Source: Saccharomonospora azurea NA-128 (GTDB lineage: Bacteria > Actinomycetota > Actinomycetes > Mycobacteriales > Pseudonocardiaceae). Taken from it: a stretch of DNA of 64,000 bases. A program made the translations under genes and the position numbers. Shown in pieces: positions 18,816 through 30,231 of the stretch. Every line of letters begins with the position of its first letter. Position 1 is the stretch's first letter. The notes beneath the pieces were generated by a model. The model was not told where the DNA came from. It saw only the letters and a program-made list of their open reading frames with translations, and did no database searches. The stretch covers positions 2,812,643-2,876,642 of the forward strand of contig NZ_CM001466.1 in NCBI RefSeq assembly GCF_000231055.2, given 5' to 3'.

Positions 18816-19220
18816 ATGGAGAACGCTGAGATCGACTACCTGTCGTTCGTTCGCGGCTTCACGGCGGCCCTGGACGGTGCCGGATCGTCCGCTTCGCCCG
18901 AACCGCCGGACGCGGACGTCGACCCGCACTCCTATGCGGAGGGTGTCGCCGCGGGCTCCCAACCGGTCGAGCACACGCTGATCTACCGGGAACTGTCCAT
19001 CCGGGACGAGGGCCGGTTCACCGGCATTCTCGATCTGTCCGGAGTCGAGGCCGACTCCGACCTGCACGGCGTCGCGGGACCGTGGCAGGAACCTCTCGGC
19101 CAGTCCCGCACGGAAGCACCGCCACCGCTCGCGCCGTTCACCGTGGCCGAGCCGCGCGAGGTGGTCGACCCACCGCACGACGATCGCGTGCATCTGTCGG
19201 GCACCCTCGAACTCGGCTGA
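18816..19220 (+). CDS. Hypothetical protein, acidic, 134 residues
   Basis: A soluble acidic protein without a recognisable domain. It opens with ENAEIDYLSFVRGFTAALDG, a probable helix, then a Ser/Pro-rich linker, and has a Pro-rich C-terminal third. The ATG at 18816 has GAGG about 10 nt upstream. Coding potential is supported by a clean 400-nt frame and by the hairpin terminator directly after the stop. The function is unknown. Confidence 0.6.
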   Translation: MENAEIDYLSFVRGFTAALDGAGSSASPEPPDADVDPHSYAEGVAAGSQPVEHTLIYRELSIRDEGRFTGILDLSGVEADSDLHGVAGPWQEPLGQSRTEAPPPLAPFTVAEPREVVDPPHDDRVHLSGTLELG

Positions 19221-19235
19221 GCCCGATCCACGAGG

Positions 19236-19260
19236 CGCCCTCGGCCGTCCACCGAGGGCG
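19236..19260. terminator. Bidirectional terminator hairpin between convergent genes
   Basis: A 9-bp perfect stem (CGCCCTCGG, 19236-19244, with 19252-19260) and a 7-nt loop lie in the 52-nt gap between the convergent genes at 18816 and 19273. Confidence 0.7.
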
Positions 19261-19272
19261 ACCCCGCCGCGT

Positions 19273-19980
19273 CTAGTCCCGAGCAGCGTCCTCGGCCGTG
19301 TCGGAGGTGGACGCTCCACTCGCGAGACTCGGCTGCACCACCTCGTCGTCGAACGGGTCGACGATGTCGGCGATCTCACCGAGGTCGCGCAGCAACCGCT
19401 CCAACCTCGACGGACCCACGTTCGGCGCGACGCTGGCGAGCACCCACTCGCCCTCCAGCCACGCGACGCCGACGTCTCCGCCCAGCGCGTCGGCGGAGTC
19501 CACGAGATCCTGGCTGATCATCGCGCGCGCCGCGGTCAGGTCGTCGGCGAAGGCGTACCGCTGGCCCACCGGCCCCAGCAGCTCGGGCATCTCCGCACGC
19601 TGGAACGGCACGCTCGCCAGCCACAGCTCCAGCAGCACCGGGTGCACCCGGTTGCACCGCACGGCCACGATGACCGCGGGGATGACGTTGTCGGCCTCGA
19701 TGTCGAACACGAACACCGGGCGACGACCGTCGGACGTGAAGGTGGAGCCCGCGACGACGTTCACGGCACCCTGCGCCCCGAAGTAGCCGATCGCACCGCC
19801 GGCCCACTGGCGGGGCAGCCGTTCGTCCTCCTCGACGTACTGCCAGCCCCGCAGCTCCGCCCAGCGTGCGCGCTCGCGGTTACGCGAACTCTCCCGCGCC
19901 CGGTCGGCGGTCAGCAGGGCGAGCCCGGCCACCGCGGCGACGGCGGCGATGACGAACCAGATCCACGCTGGAATACCCAC
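19273..19980 (-). CDS. Membrane-anchored protein of unknown function
   Basis: A 235-residue protein with one N-terminal membrane helix (IPAWIWFVIAAVAAVAGLALLT) followed by a charged stretch and a globular cytoplasmic or external domain of about 170 residues. Features include RARWAELRGWQYVEEDERLP, a short YFGAQGAV strand region and an acidic C-terminal tail. The layout (TM, then a RGWQYV-type strand) recurs in actinobacterial proteins of unknown role. Translation starts at a GTG at 19980. clpB lies 80 nt away on the same side of the convergent gene pair. Confidence 0.7.
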   Translation of the reverse strand: MGIPAWIWFVIAAVAAVAGLALLTADRARESSRNRERARWAELRGWQYVEEDERLPRQWAGGAIGYFGAQGAVNVVAGSTFTSDGRRPVFVFDIEADNVIPAVIVAVRCNRVHPVLLELWLASVPFQRAEMPELLGPVGQRYAFADDLTAARAMISQDLVDSADALGGDVGVAWLEGEWVLASVAPNVGPSRLERLLRDLGEIADIVDPFDDEVVQPSLASGASTSDTAEDAARD

Positions 19981-20060
19981 GGCGATACAGGGTAGCCGTC
20001 ACGGCCCGCCGACCAAGATCACCGGGCCGTGTCGGCCGCACCCGTTCGGAGCATTTTCGA

Positions 20061-22667
20061 TCATTCGACGCGCGAGACCTCGAGAACGTCCCCACCGGTG
20101 TCGAGCTCGGGCGTGTCGACCCGCACCGTGTCGCCGTCACGCACCTCGCCGGCCAGCAGCTTCTTCGCCAGCTGGTCACCAATCGCCGACTGCACCAGCC
20201 TGCGCAACGGCCGGGCGCCGTAGATCGGGTCGTACCCGGTGATCGCGAGCCATTCCCGCGCCGCCGGAGTGACCTCCAGCGTGAGCCTGCGCTGCGACAA
20301 CCGCTTCGCCAGCCGCTCGATCTGGATGTCGACGATCCGGCCGAGCTGCTCGGTGTCCAGCGCGTGGAACACCACGATGTCGTCGAGCCGGTTCAGGAAC
20401 TCGGGCTTGAAGTGCTGCTGCACCACGGCCATGACCGAGTCGCGGCGCTGCGTGTCCGACAGGGTCGGGTCCGCGATCGCCTGCGAGCCGAGGTTGGACG
20501 TCAGCACCAGGATGGTGTTGCGGAAGTCCACCGTGCGGCCCTGCCCGTCGGTGAGCCTGCCATCGTCGAGCACCTGCAACAGCACGTCGAACACGTCCGG
20601 GTGCGCCTTCTCGACCTCGTCGAGCAGCACCACCGAGTAGGGCCGCCTGCGCACCGACTCGGTGAGCTGGCCGCCCTGGTCGTAGCCGACGTAGCCGGGC
20701 GGGGCGCCCACCAACCGGGCGACCGAGTGCTTCTCGCTGTACTCGCTCATGTCGATGCGCAACATGGCTCGCTCGTCGTCGAAGAGGAACTCGGCGAGGG
20801 CCTTCGCGAGCTCGGTCTTGCCGACACCCGTCGGCCCGAGGAAGAGGAACGAGCCCGTCGGCCGGTCCGGGTCGGCCACCCCGGCGCGAGCGCGCCGCAC
20901 CGCGTCGGACACGACCTTCACGGCGTCGGTCTGGCCCACCACCCGCTTGGTGAGCTCCTCCTCCATTCGCAGCAGCTTGCCGGTCTCGCCCTCCAGCAGG
21001 CGTCCCGCCGGGATGCCCGTCCACGCGCTCACGACGTCGGCGACGTCGTCCGCGCCGACCTCCTCCTTGAGCATCACGTCGGCGGCCTTCTCCTCCGTCG
21101 CGCGAGTGGCCTCCTCCAACTCCTTCTCCAGAGCCGGGATGCGGCCGTAGCGCAGCTCGGCGGCCCGGCCGAGGTCGGCGTCCCGCTCCGCCCGCTCGGC
21201 CTCGCCGCGCAGCTGCTCCAGCTGCTCCTTGAGCTCGCGGACGCGCTCGATCGAGCCCTTCTCGTTCTGCCACCGCGCGGTCAGTGCGTTGAGCTCCTCA
21301 CGCCGCTCGGCGAGCTCCGCCCGCAGCGCCTCCAGCCGTTCCCGCGACGCCGGATCGTCCTCCTTGGACAGCGCCATCTCCTCGATCTCCATGCGCCGGA
21401 CCACGCGCTCCACCTCGTCGATCTCGACGGGGCGCGAGTCGATCTCCATACGCAGGCGCGAGGCGGCCTCGTCGACGAGGTCGATGGCCTTGTCGGGCAG
21501 GAACCGGGCCGTGATGTAGCGGTCGGACAGCGTCGCGGCGGCCACGAGCGCGGCGTCGGTGATGCGGACACCGTGGTGGACCTCGTAGCGCTCCTTGAGA
21601 CCACGCAGGATGCCGACGGCGTCCTCGACCGACGGCTCGCCCACGAACACCTGCTGGAACCGCCGCTCCAGCGCGGCGTCCTTCTCGATGCGCTCGCGGT
21701 ACTCGTCGAGCGTCGTGGCACCGACCATGCGCAGCTCACCGCGCGCGAGCATCGGCTTGATCATGTTGCCCGCGTCGAGCGAGGAGTCCCCACCGCCCGC
21801 GGCCCCCGCACCGACGATCGTGTGCAGCTCGTCGATGAAGGTGACGACCTGGCCGTCGGACTCCTTGATCTCCTTCAGCACGGCCTTGAGCCGTTCCTCG
21901 AACTCGCCGCGGTACTTCGCGCCCGCGATCATCGAACCGAGGTCGAGCGAGACGACGCGCTTGCCCCGCAACGACTCCGGCACGTCACCCGCCACGATGC
22001 GCTGGGCCAGCCCCTCGACGATCGCGGTCTTGCCGACACCGGGCTCGCCGATCAGCACGGGGTTGTTCTTGGTCCGCCGCGACAGCACCTGCACCACCCG
22101 GCGGATCTCGGAGTCGCGGCCGATCACGGGGTCGAGTTTCCCCGACCGAGCCGCCTCCGTGAGGTCGACGCCGTACTTCTCCAGCGCCTTGTACGTGCCC
22201 TCGGGCTCCGGCGTGGTGACGCGCGCGGAGCCACGGACCTTGGTGAACGCCTCCCGCAGCGCGTCCGGCGTGGCACCGTGGCGCTTCAGCAGCGTCTCGA
22301 CCGGCCCTCCCTCGGCGGCCAGGCCCACGAGCACGTGTTCGGTGGAGACGTACTCGTCGCCCAGCTCGGTGGCCAGCTTCTGCGCGTGGGTCAACGACTT
22401 GACGGCGTAGGTGTCGAACTGCGGCGACGAGACGGTCGCTCCGGTGGCCGACGGCAGCGACGACGTGATCGGTTCCAGCTCCTTGCGCACGGCGTCGGCG
22501 TCCGCCCCCACCGCCGCGAGCAGGGGAGCGGCGAGCCCGTCCGTCTGGGCGAGCAGCGCGGCCAACAGGTGTGCGGGCGAGATCTCCGGGTTACCCGCCA
22601 TCGTGGCGGCCTGCGCCGCGGACGAGATCGCCTGCTGCGTCTTCGTCGTCGGGTTGAAAGCGTCCAT
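20061..22667 (-). CDS. clpB: ATP-dependent disaggregase chaperone ClpB
   Basis: A hexameric AAA+ chaperone that pulls polypeptides out of aggregates together with DnaK. The 868 residues carry the Clp N domain, NBD1 with Walker [10 protein letters not shown], the coiled-coil middle domain (residues about 400-530, rich in Glu/Arg heptads) and NBD2 with Walker [10 protein letters not shown]. The ClpP-binding loop of proteolytic Clp ATPases is absent, as expected. The ATG at 22667 has GAGGTGAGGG upstream. The promoter carries a HAIR site and a SigH-type promoter, and hspR itself lies 3.7 kb away. Confidence 0.97.
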   Translation of the reverse strand: MDAFNPTTKTQQAISSAAQAATMAGNPEISPAHLLAALLAQTDGLAAPLLAAVGADADAVRKELEPITSSLPSATGATVSSPQFDTYAVKSLTHAQKLATELGDEYVSTEHVLVGLAAEGGPVETLLKRHGATPDALREAFTKVRGSARVTTPEPEGTYKALEKYGVDLTEAARSGKLDPVIGRDSEIRRVVQVLSRRTKNNPVLIGEPGVGKTAIVEGLAQRIVAGDVPESLRGKRVVSLDLGSMIAGAKYRGEFEERLKAVLKEIKESDGQVVTFIDELHTIVGAGAAGGGDSSLDAGNMIKPMLARGELRMVGATTLDEYRERIEKDAALERRFQQVFVGEPSVEDAVGILRGLKERYEVHHGVRITDAALVAAATLSDRYITARFLPDKAIDLVDEAASRLRMEIDSRPVEIDEVERVVRRMEIEEMALSKEDDPASRERLEALRAELAERREELNALTARWQNEKGSIERVRELKEQLEQLRGEAERAERDADLGRAAELRYGRIPALEKELEEATRATEEKAADVMLKEEVGADDVADVVSAWTGIPAGRLLEGETGKLLRMEEELTKRVVGQTDAVKVVSDAVRRARAGVADPDRPTGSFLFLGPTGVGKTELAKALAEFLFDDERAMLRIDMSEYSEKHSVARLVGAPPGYVGYDQGGQLTESVRRRPYSVVLLDEVEKAHPDVFDVLLQVLDDGRLTDGQGRTVDFRNTILVLTSNLGSQAIADPTLSDTQRRDSVMAVVQQHFKPEFLNRLDDIVVFHALDTEQLGRIVDIQIERLAKRLSQRRLTLEVTPAAREWLAITGYDPIYGARPLRRLVQSAIGDQLAKKLLAGEVRDGDTVRVDTPELDTGGDVLEVSRVE

Positions 22668-22714
22668 CCCTCACCTCTGCTGTGTGCTCACGAAGAACCG
22701 TCTTCGACATCATC

Positions 22715-22747
22715 AACGTCAGAAAAGTTGAGTCTGTTCCGCTCAAG
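22715..22747 (-). promoter_or_regulatory. clpB promoter: HspR HAIR site over a SigH-type promoter
   Basis: On the minus strand a GGAACA element (22735-22740) and CGTT (22715-22718) are 16 nt apart, matching the SigH/SigR-type consensus (GGAAYA-N16/17-CGTT). The HAIR-like inverted repeat TTGAGT-N8-CTCAA (22728-22746; 12 of 14 consensus positions over 22727-22747) covers the -35. HspR repression and oxidative or heat activation by SigH would then act at one promoter. Inferred from consensus. Confidence 0.7.
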
Positions 22748-22750
22748 AAC

Positions 22751-22787
22751 CCACGATCGTGGAGTTTGACGGTAACAATGGGTAACA
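22751..22787 (+). promoter_or_regulatory. Palindrome and decameric repeat upstream of the AGCS transporter
   Basis: A perfect 12-bp palindrome CCACGATCGTGG (22751-22762) is followed by TTGACG and two GGTAACA copies (22771-22777, 22781-22787) 10 bp apart. The GTAAC half-sites loosely resemble GlnR boxes (which use an 11-bp period), and nitrogen control of an amino-acid transporter would make sense; this is only a suggestion. Confidence 0.35.
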
Positions 22788-22839
22788 GATGCGGCGTGAC
22801 CCTTGCCACAGCCCACCCTTTGGGGTCAACTACCGGACC

Positions 22840-24465
22840 ATGTCTGTCATCACCAGCGTTGCTGTCTCGCCGAGCCCACCAGGCGTCACAGGAGACACAA
22901 CAACAACGGTCCTCGCTGCCGAGGGCGGCCTCCTCGGCTCGGTCGAGGAAGGCATCAACAGCGTCTTCCAACCCGTCACCGACGCCCTCTCCGGATTCGT
23001 CTTCGGAGAGATCTCCATCGGGAGCATCTCGTTCCCCTGGATCGTGGCCTGGCTGGTCCTCGCGGCCACGGTGTTCTCGATCTACTTCGGTTTCGTCCAG
23101 TTCCGCAAGTTCAAGCTCGCCGTCGACATCGTGCGCGGCAAGTACACCGACAAGACCGAGCCGGGCGAGATCAACCACTTCCAGGCGTTGAGCTCGGCGC
23201 TCTCGGGCACCGTCGGTCTCGGCAACATCGCCGGTGTCGGTGTCGCGGTCACCATCGGCGGCGCCGGTGCCACCTTCTGGATGATCGTGGCCGGCCTGCT
23301 CGGCATGTGCACGAAGTTCGTCGAGTGCACCCTCGGCGTGAAGTACCGCGAGGTGCACGAGGACGGCACCGTCTCCGGCGGCCCCATGCACTACCTGCGC
23401 AAGGGCCTCGCCGAACGCATCCCCAACGCGTTCGGCATCGGACTCGGCAAGGTCCTCGCGGTGCTCTCGGCGATCATGCTGCTGTTCTTCGCCCTCGCGG
23501 GCGGCAACATGTTCCAGGCCAACCAGACCTTCGCGCAGCTGCGCGACGTCACGGGCGGCGCCGAGGGCTTCCTCGGCAGCGACGGTGCGGCGTTCGTCTT
23601 CGGCGTGCTCCTCGCCGTCATCGTCGGCATGGTGATCATCGGCGGCATCAAGTCCGTCGGCGCCGTGACGAGCCGCCTGGTGCCCGCGATGGCGATCATC
23701 TACGTCAGCGCGTGCCTCATCGTCATCCTCGTCAACATCGACTCGGTGCCCTCCGCCTTCGGCGAGATCATCGGCGGTGCGTTCAGCCCCGAAGGCGTCG
23801 TCGGCGGTGCCATCGGCGCCCTGATCGTCGGCTTCCAGCGCTCGGCGTTCTCGAACGAGGCCGGCCTCGGCTCGGCGCCCATCGCGCACTCCGCGGTCAA
23901 GACCAAGAACCCGATCACCGAGGGCTACGTCGCCCTGCTGGAGCCGTTCATCGACACGGTGATCGTCTGCACCATGACCGCCCTGACGATCGTCATCGCC
24001 AAGACCCAGTTCTGGGAGGACGCCAAGCTCGCCTACGTGCAGAACGGCGAGACCGCCGACGGCGTCACGGTCACCTCCGAGTCGTTCGCGACCGTGCTGC
24101 CCTGGTTCCCGTACGTCCTCACGCTCGCCGTGGCGCTCTTCGCGATCTCCACGATGATCACCTGGGGCTACTACGGCCAGAAGGCGTGGGGCTTCCTCTT
24201 CGGCAAGTCCCGCGTGAGCGAGCGCGTGTACCAGGTGATCTTCTGCCTGTTCGTCGTCGCGGGCAGCGTGCTGACCCTCGGCAGCGTGCTCGACTTCGCC
24301 GACGCCGTGCTGTTCCTGCTGGCCCTGTTCAACATCATCGGTCTGTACCTGCTCGTGCCGGTGGTGCGCAGGGAGGTCAGGGACTTCACCGCGAAGCTGC
24401 GTTCGGGTGAGGTCAAGAGGATCGACAAGACCGTCGAGCCGCCGCAGGCCGACAAGGTGGGCTGA
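22840..24465 (+). CDS. Alanine/glycine:cation symporter (AGCS family)
   Basis: A 541-residue polytopic membrane protein with about 11 membrane helices that should import alanine or glycine with Na+. The family signature ALSGTVGLGNIAGVGVAVTIGG lies near residue 125, followed by GATFWMIVAGLLGM, and the conserved FSNEAGLGSAPIAHS motif lies near 345. The N-terminal about 55 residues before the first helix are longer than usual. The ATG at 22840 was chosen, although no strong ribosome-binding site precedes it. It is divergent from clpB and shares its regulatory region. Confidence 0.93.
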   Translation: MSVITSVAVSPSPPGVTGDTTTTVLAAEGGLLGSVEEGINSVFQPVTDALSGFVFGEISIGSISFPWIVAWLVLAATVFSIYFGFVQFRKFKLAVDIVRGKYTDKTEPGEINHFQALSSALSGTVGLGNIAGVGVAVTIGGAGATFWMIVAGLLGMCTKFVECTLGVKYREVHEDGTVSGGPMHYLRKGLAERIPNAFGIGLGKVLAVLSAIMLLFFALAGGNMFQANQTFAQLRDVTGGAEGFLGSDGAAFVFGVLLAVIVGMVIIGGIKSVGAVTSRLVPAMAIIYVSACLIVILVNIDSVPSAFGEIIGGAFSPEGVVGGAIGALIVGFQRSAFSNEAGLGSAPIAHSAVKTKNPITEGYVALLEPFIDTVIVCTMTALTIVIAKTQFWEDAKLAYVQNGETADGVTVTSESFATVLPWFPYVLTLAVALFAISTMITWGYYGQKAWGFLFGKSRVSERVYQVIFCLFVVAGSVLTLGSVLDFADAVLFLLALFNIIGLYLLVPVVRREVRDFTAKLRSGEVKRIDKTVEPPQADKVG

Positions 24466-24487
24466 CCGCTCCTCGACCCTCGACGAG

Positions 24488-24543
24488 CGGCCCCCGAGAC
24501 CGTCCCACCGACCTCCGTCGGAGGCGGGCGGCTTCGGGGGTCG
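24488..24543 (+). terminator. Terminator hairpin after the AGCS gene
   Basis: A 12-bp stem with two G-T pairs (24488-24499 with 24532-24543, CCCCCGA core) surrounds an inner CCTCC/GGAGG hairpin. It starts 22 nt after the transporter stop. Confidence 0.6.
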
Positions 24544-24636
24544 TCCGCTGTCCCGGCGCTGCACCAGCGGGAACCACGACGGGTCGGGCAGACTAGCGGT
24601 GGTCGGCAACTCGTCGTGTGTGGAGAAGGAGCCAGG

Positions 24637-24684
24637 GTGTTGCGTGGCAGTGCGTACTACTCGCGCTCGGCGCGGACGCTGTGA
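24637..24684 (+). CDS. 15-residue leader peptide upstream of the flavohaemoprotein gene
   Basis: A GTG at 24637 is preceded by a textbook AAGGAG (24626-24631, 5-nt spacer) and opens a 15-codon frame, MLRGSAYYSRSARTL, that stops at 24682-24684. The stop is 9 nt before the flavohaemoprotein ATG. The flavohaemoprotein's own ribosome-binding site (GAGGCGGG) overlaps the end of this frame, so translation of the leader should influence initiation at the main gene. The pair of Tyr and the Arg/Ser repeats could make it a ribosome-stalling or coupling peptide. No function can be read directly. Confidence 0.6.
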   Translation: MLRGSAYYSRSARTL

Positions 24685-24693
24685 GGCGGGCTG

Positions 24694-25881
24694 ATGACAG
24701 ACACACTGATCAGTCCCATCCCGGAACTGGCCCCGCCTCGCGAAGCTCCGCCCGCGGTCACCGACCTCGTCGAGAACATCGAACGCAGCTGGCAGTACGC
24801 GGCGCCCTACCGCGATCAGGTGGAGCAGGAGTTCTACCGGCTCCTGTTCCACCTCTCGCCGTCGGCCCGCGACTTCTTCCCGGTGAGCATGCAGGCCGAG
24901 AACGGGCGCGTGGTCCGAGCCCTGCTGCGGGTGCTCCGGCTGGTGCACCGGCCCGACGACCTGGTGCCGGTGCTGCGGCAGCTGGGCCGTGACCACCGGA
25001 AGTTCGGGCTGCGGCCCGACCACTACGAGGCCGTGGGCACCGCCCTGCTCGGTGCGCTGAAGCACAGTCTCGGTCCGGCGTGGACGCCCGAGGTGGAGCG
25101 GGCGTGGGCGGAGGCGTACACGCTCGTGGCCAGGGCGATGCAGGAGGCGGCGGAGGAGGCCGACGCCGACGGAGTCGAGCCGCCGTTCTGGCTGGGCACC
25201 GTGGCCGAGCATCACCGGCTGAGCTGGGATCTCGCGCTCGTGCGCGTGGAGTTCGAGCAGCCCGTCCCCTACCGGGCCGGACAGTACCTGAGCGTCGAGG
25301 TGCCGCAACGGCCCCGCCTGTGGCGCTGCCTCTCGCCGGCGAACGCGCCGAGAGCGGACGGCTCGCTGGAGTTCCACGTCCGCGCCGTCGACGGCGGCTG
25401 GGTGTCGCGCGCGATCGTCGGGCACACCCGCATCGGCGACGTGTGGAAGTTCGGCGCCCCGATGGGACGGCTCCACGTCGACCGCGAGTCCGCCCGCCCG
25501 GTTCTGCTGATCGCGGGCGGCACGGGAGTGGCACCGCTGCAGGCGAACCTCGACGACCTCGGCCGTTGGGTCGACAACCCCGAGGTGACCCTGTTCTACG
25601 GCGCGCGACACTGGGACGACCTCTACGCCCTCGACCAGCTGTACTCGTTCTCCGCCACCAATCCCTGGCTGACGGTGTGGCCGGTGGTCGAGGACCCCGC
25701 CTCCGCGCCCCAGATCGAACACGGAACGCTGGCCGAGGCCGTCACCCGCTGGGGTCCCTGGACCGAACACGACATCCTGGTGTCCGGCCCTCCGGGCATG
25801 ATCGAGTCCACTGTGGTCGCGCTGTTGCGCACGGGGGTGCACCCGAGCCAGATCGTCTACGACCCGTTCCTCACCGTGTGA
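24694..25881 (+). CDS. Flavohaemoprotein: globin fused to FAD/NAD reductase domain
   Basis: A 395-residue two-part protein. Residues about 20-150 are a haem globin with proximal His in GRDHRKFGLRPDHY. Residues about 165-265 form the FAD-binding barrel (PYRAGQYLSVEVP), and residues about 270-395 the NAD-binding domain (GGTGVAPLQANL; VSGPPGMI). Classical flavohaemoglobins oxidise NO to nitrate with O2 and NADH. The FAD motif reads LWRCLSPAN rather than the usual RxYSL, so it belongs to a divergent actinobacterial subtype and another electron-transfer role is possible. It is convergent with hspR, with a 3-nt gap, and is preceded by a 15-codon leader ORF. Confidence 0.9.
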   Translation: MTDTLISPIPELAPPREAPPAVTDLVENIERSWQYAAPYRDQVEQEFYRLLFHLSPSARDFFPVSMQAENGRVVRALLRVLRLVHRPDDLVPVLRQLGRDHRKFGLRPDHYEAVGTALLGALKHSLGPAWTPEVERAWAEAYTLVARAMQEAAEEADADGVEPPFWLGTVAEHHRLSWDLALVRVEFEQPVPYRAGQYLSVEVPQRPRLWRCLSPANAPRADGSLEFHVRAVDGGWVSRAIVGHTRIGDVWKFGAPMGRLHVDRESARPVLLIAGGTGVAPLQANLDDLGRWVDNPEVTLFYGARHWDDLYALDQLYSFSATNPWLTVWPVVEDPASAPQIEHGTLAEAVTRWGPWTEHDILVSGPPGMIESTVVALLRTGVHPSQIVYDPFLTV

Positions 25882-25884
25882 GGC

Positions 25885-26325
25885 TCAGGTCCGACCCGGG
25901 CGCCACACCACCAGGGCGTTCTGCCTGCGGGCCGGCACCAGGTCCTTCCGGTACGAGGCGTGCACGGCGGCGGCCGCCTGCTCCGCCGCCGCGTACGCCG
26001 CGGCGAGTTCCTCGGTCAGCTCGGCGACCCGCTGCTGCAGCTCACCGACCTGGTTCTCCAACTCGATGATCCGCTTGATGCCGGCCAGGTTGACGCCTTC
26101 CTCCTGCGACAGCCGCTGCACCTCGCGCAGCTGGGCGATGTCGCGCATGGAGTAGCGACGTCCGCCTCCCGCCGTCCGCCCGGGACTGACGAGCCCCAGC
26201 CGGTCGTACGACCGCAGCGTCTGGGCGTGCAGTCCGGACAACTGCGCGGCCACAGAGATGACGAAGACGGGCGTGTCCTCGTCGGCGCCGTGGGGCAGCC
26301 CGCTGGGGAAACCTGAACCGAACAT
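25885..26325 (-). CDS. hspR: Heat-shock repressor HspR (MerR family)
   Basis: A 146-residue MerR-type repressor of the dnaK and clpB regulon; in Streptomyces DnaK acts as its corepressor. The HTH is VISVAAQLSGLHAQTLRSYDRLGL, the wing PGRTAGGGRRYSMRDIAQLREVQRL, and a long coiled coil (IIELENQVGELQQRVAELTEEL) follows. The ATG at 26325 lies 8 nt after the dnaJ stop with a GAGTGAGG site inside the dnaJ end. It is the last gene of dnaK-grpE-dnaJ-hspR. HAIR sites lie upstream of dnaK and clpB in this window. Confidence 0.95.
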   Translation of the reverse strand: MFGSGFPSGLPHGADEDTPVFVISVAAQLSGLHAQTLRSYDRLGLVSPGRTAGGGRRYSMRDIAQLREVQRLSQEEGVNLAGIKRIIELENQVGELQQRVAELTEELAAAYAAAEQAAAAVHASYRKDLVPARRQNALVVWRPGRT

Positions 26326-26333
26326 CGCCAACC

Positions 26334-27512
26334 TCACTCCCTGTCGCGCAGTAGTGCGGTGATCTCCGGCCGCGGATCGTGCGACGCGACCGCCTCGGCG
26401 TACTTCCGCAACGCCTCGGCTGCTTGGTCGTCCAGTTTGCCAGGCACCGCGACCTGCAGGGTGACGAGAAGATCGCCCTGCGTGCCGTCGCGCTTGTGGA
26501 TGCCCTTGCCGCGCACGCGCAGCACCCGGCCGTTACCGGTGCCCGGCGGGATCCTGACCGTGACCTTCGAGTCCAGAGTCGGCACCGTGACGGTCGCGCC
26601 CAGCGCGAGCTCGGCGAAGTCGACCGGGAGCGTGACGGTCAGGTCGTTGCCGGAACGACCGAACACCGGGTGCGGGTTGACGTGCACGCGGACGTACAGG
26701 TCGCCCGCGGGCGCACCACCGCGTCCCGGCTCGCCCTGACCGGCCAACCGGATGCGCTGGTTGTCGTCCACGCCGGGCGGCACCCGAACGGTCAGCGTCC
26801 GGGTGCGGGTGCTGACGCCGTCGCCCGCACACTCGGGACACGGGTCGTCGATCACCGAGCCCCGACCGCGGCACTCGCGGCACGGCTCGGAGAACGCGAA
26901 GGCGCCCTGGCTGCGGTTCACCAGGCCGACGCCCTGGCACACCGGACAGGTGCGCGGGCTCGTGCCCGGCCGCGCACCGTTGCCGCCGCACGTGCCGCAC
27001 GTCGCCGGGCTGGACAGCCGCAACGGCAGCGTGGCACCGCGGACGGCCTCGCTGAAGTCGATGCGCACGTCGGTCTCGACGTCCGCGCCCCGCTGCCCGC
27101 GAACGGTCGAGGTCGTGCCACCACCCCGCCGCCCGAACAGGTTGCCGAGCATGTCGCCGAGACCACCGAAGCCGCCGCTGCCGCCCGCCGCGTTGCCGAA
27201 GATGTCACCGAGGTTGACCCCACCGGCTCCGCCACCGGGCGGTGGGAAACCGAACCCGCCGCCGGACGCGCCGGCACCGAACAGCCTGCGGGCCTCGTCG
27301 TACTCCTTGCGCTTCTCCGGGTCGGACAGCACCCCGTACGCCTCCGACACGGCCTTGAACTTCTTCTCGGCCTCGACGTCGCCGGGGTTGGCGTCCGGGT
27401 GGTTCTCCCGGGCGAGCTTGCGATACGCCTTCTTGATCTCCTCGGCGGAGGCGTCGGAGGAGACGCCCAACTCGCGGTAGAAATCCTTACCGAGCCATTC
27501 CCTCGCGCTCAT
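26334..27512 (-). CDS. dnaJ: Chaperone DnaJ (DnaJ1 of the dnaK operon)
   Basis: A DnaK co-chaperone of 392 residues. The J domain carries HPD (in ENHPDANPG) near residue 38, a Gly/Phe-rich linker runs from about 80 to 135, and four zinc motifs CxxCxGxG ([32 protein letters not shown]) precede the substrate-binding C-terminal domains. The ATG at 27512 follows GGAGGGGA. It sits between grpE (27 nt upstream) and hspR (8 nt downstream), the standard actinobacterial order. Confidence 0.97.
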   Translation of the reverse strand: MSAREWLGKDFYRELGVSSDASAEEIKKAYRKLARENHPDANPGDVEAEKKFKAVSEAYGVLSDPEKRKEYDEARRLFGAGASGGGFGFPPPGGGAGGVNLGDIFGNAAGGSGGFGGLGDMLGNLFGRRGGGTTSTVRGQRGADVETDVRIDFSEAVRGATLPLRLSSPATCGTCGGNGARPGTSPRTCPVCQGVGLVNRSQGAFAFSEPCRECRGRGSVIDDPCPECAGDGVSTRTRTLTVRVPPGVDDNQRIRLAGQGEPGRGGAPAGDLYVRVHVNPHPVFGRSGNDLTVTLPVDFAELALGATVTVPTLDSKVTVRIPPGTGNGRVLRVRGKGIHKRDGTQGDLLVTLQVAVPGKLDDQAAEALRKYAEAVASHDPRPEITALLRDRE

Positions 27513-27539
27513 CAGGCGTCCCCTCCTTCCGGTCTCGTG

Positions 27540-28273
27540 TCAGCGCTCGTTCTCATCAGCCTTGTCGACCGGCAGCTCACCGTTCACCGGTTGGTCGATC
27601 GGCTGCTCCTCACTCGCTTCGGCCGGGGCCGGCTCGTGGTCCGTGACCCCCACGAGAGCCGCCCGCAGCACGCGGTCGCCGAACCGGTAACCGCGCCGCA
27701 GCACGGTGGTCACCGTCGGACCGTCCACCTCGGGCGAGGTGTCGTGCTGGACCGCTTCGTGGACGGTCGGGTCGAACTCGTCGCCCTCCGCGGCGAACGG
27801 TTCGAGCCCGGCCTTCTCCAGGGTCCCGATCAACTTGTCGGCCACGGCCTTGAACGCGCCGGTGAGGTCGCCGTGCGCGTCAGCCCGCTCGAGGTCGTCG
27901 AGCAGGGGCAGCAGGTCACCGACCACGGCGGCCTTGCCGCCCTCGGTCATGGCCTCGCGCTCGCGTTCCACGCGTCGGCGGTAGTTGGCGTACTCCGCCT
28001 GCACGCGCTGCAGGTCCGCGGTGCGCTCCTCGAGCTGCTTCTCCAATTCGGACACATCCGGACCGGTGACGTCGGGGCCGGCCGCCGCAGCGCCGGCGGC
28101 GTCCGCCTGCGCGGGCGCCGCCGTGTCGGCAGGCACTTCCTGGGCCTCCTCCTCGACAGTCTGGGCGCCGTCCTGGGCGCGCAGCTCACCGGTCTCGGGA
28201 TCGATCTTGCGACGGTCCCGCACGACCAAGGGCTCCTGTTCCCGCTCGTCGGCTCGCTCGGACTGGCGTTCGG

Positions 28274-28277
<4 letters not shown>
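27540..28277 (-). CDS. grpE: Nucleotide exchange factor GrpE
   Basis: It releases ADP from DnaK. The 245 residues have a long disordered Ala/Glu-rich N-terminus (about 75 residues). The coiled coil then starts at [21 protein letters not shown], with the family motif [15 protein letters not shown]. The C-terminal beta domain holds [13 protein letters not shown] and [24 protein letters not shown]. The GTG start overlaps the dnaK stop (GTGA), giving translational coupling to DnaK. Confidence 0.97.
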
Positions 28278-30148
<1,871 letters not shown>

Positions 30149-30231
30149 GTGTCTTTCCCTCCTGCGATGTCCTGATGCCTGTGGCCGCTCGACGGGCGCG
30201 CTCTCGCGTTCCATCCCCGCCGAGCAACAAA

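Noticed and set aside
26334-27512. Whether the DnaJ gene carries a frameshift in the Gly-rich linker
   Set aside because: The J domain, four zinc motifs and the C-terminal domains are all in one frame with normal length.
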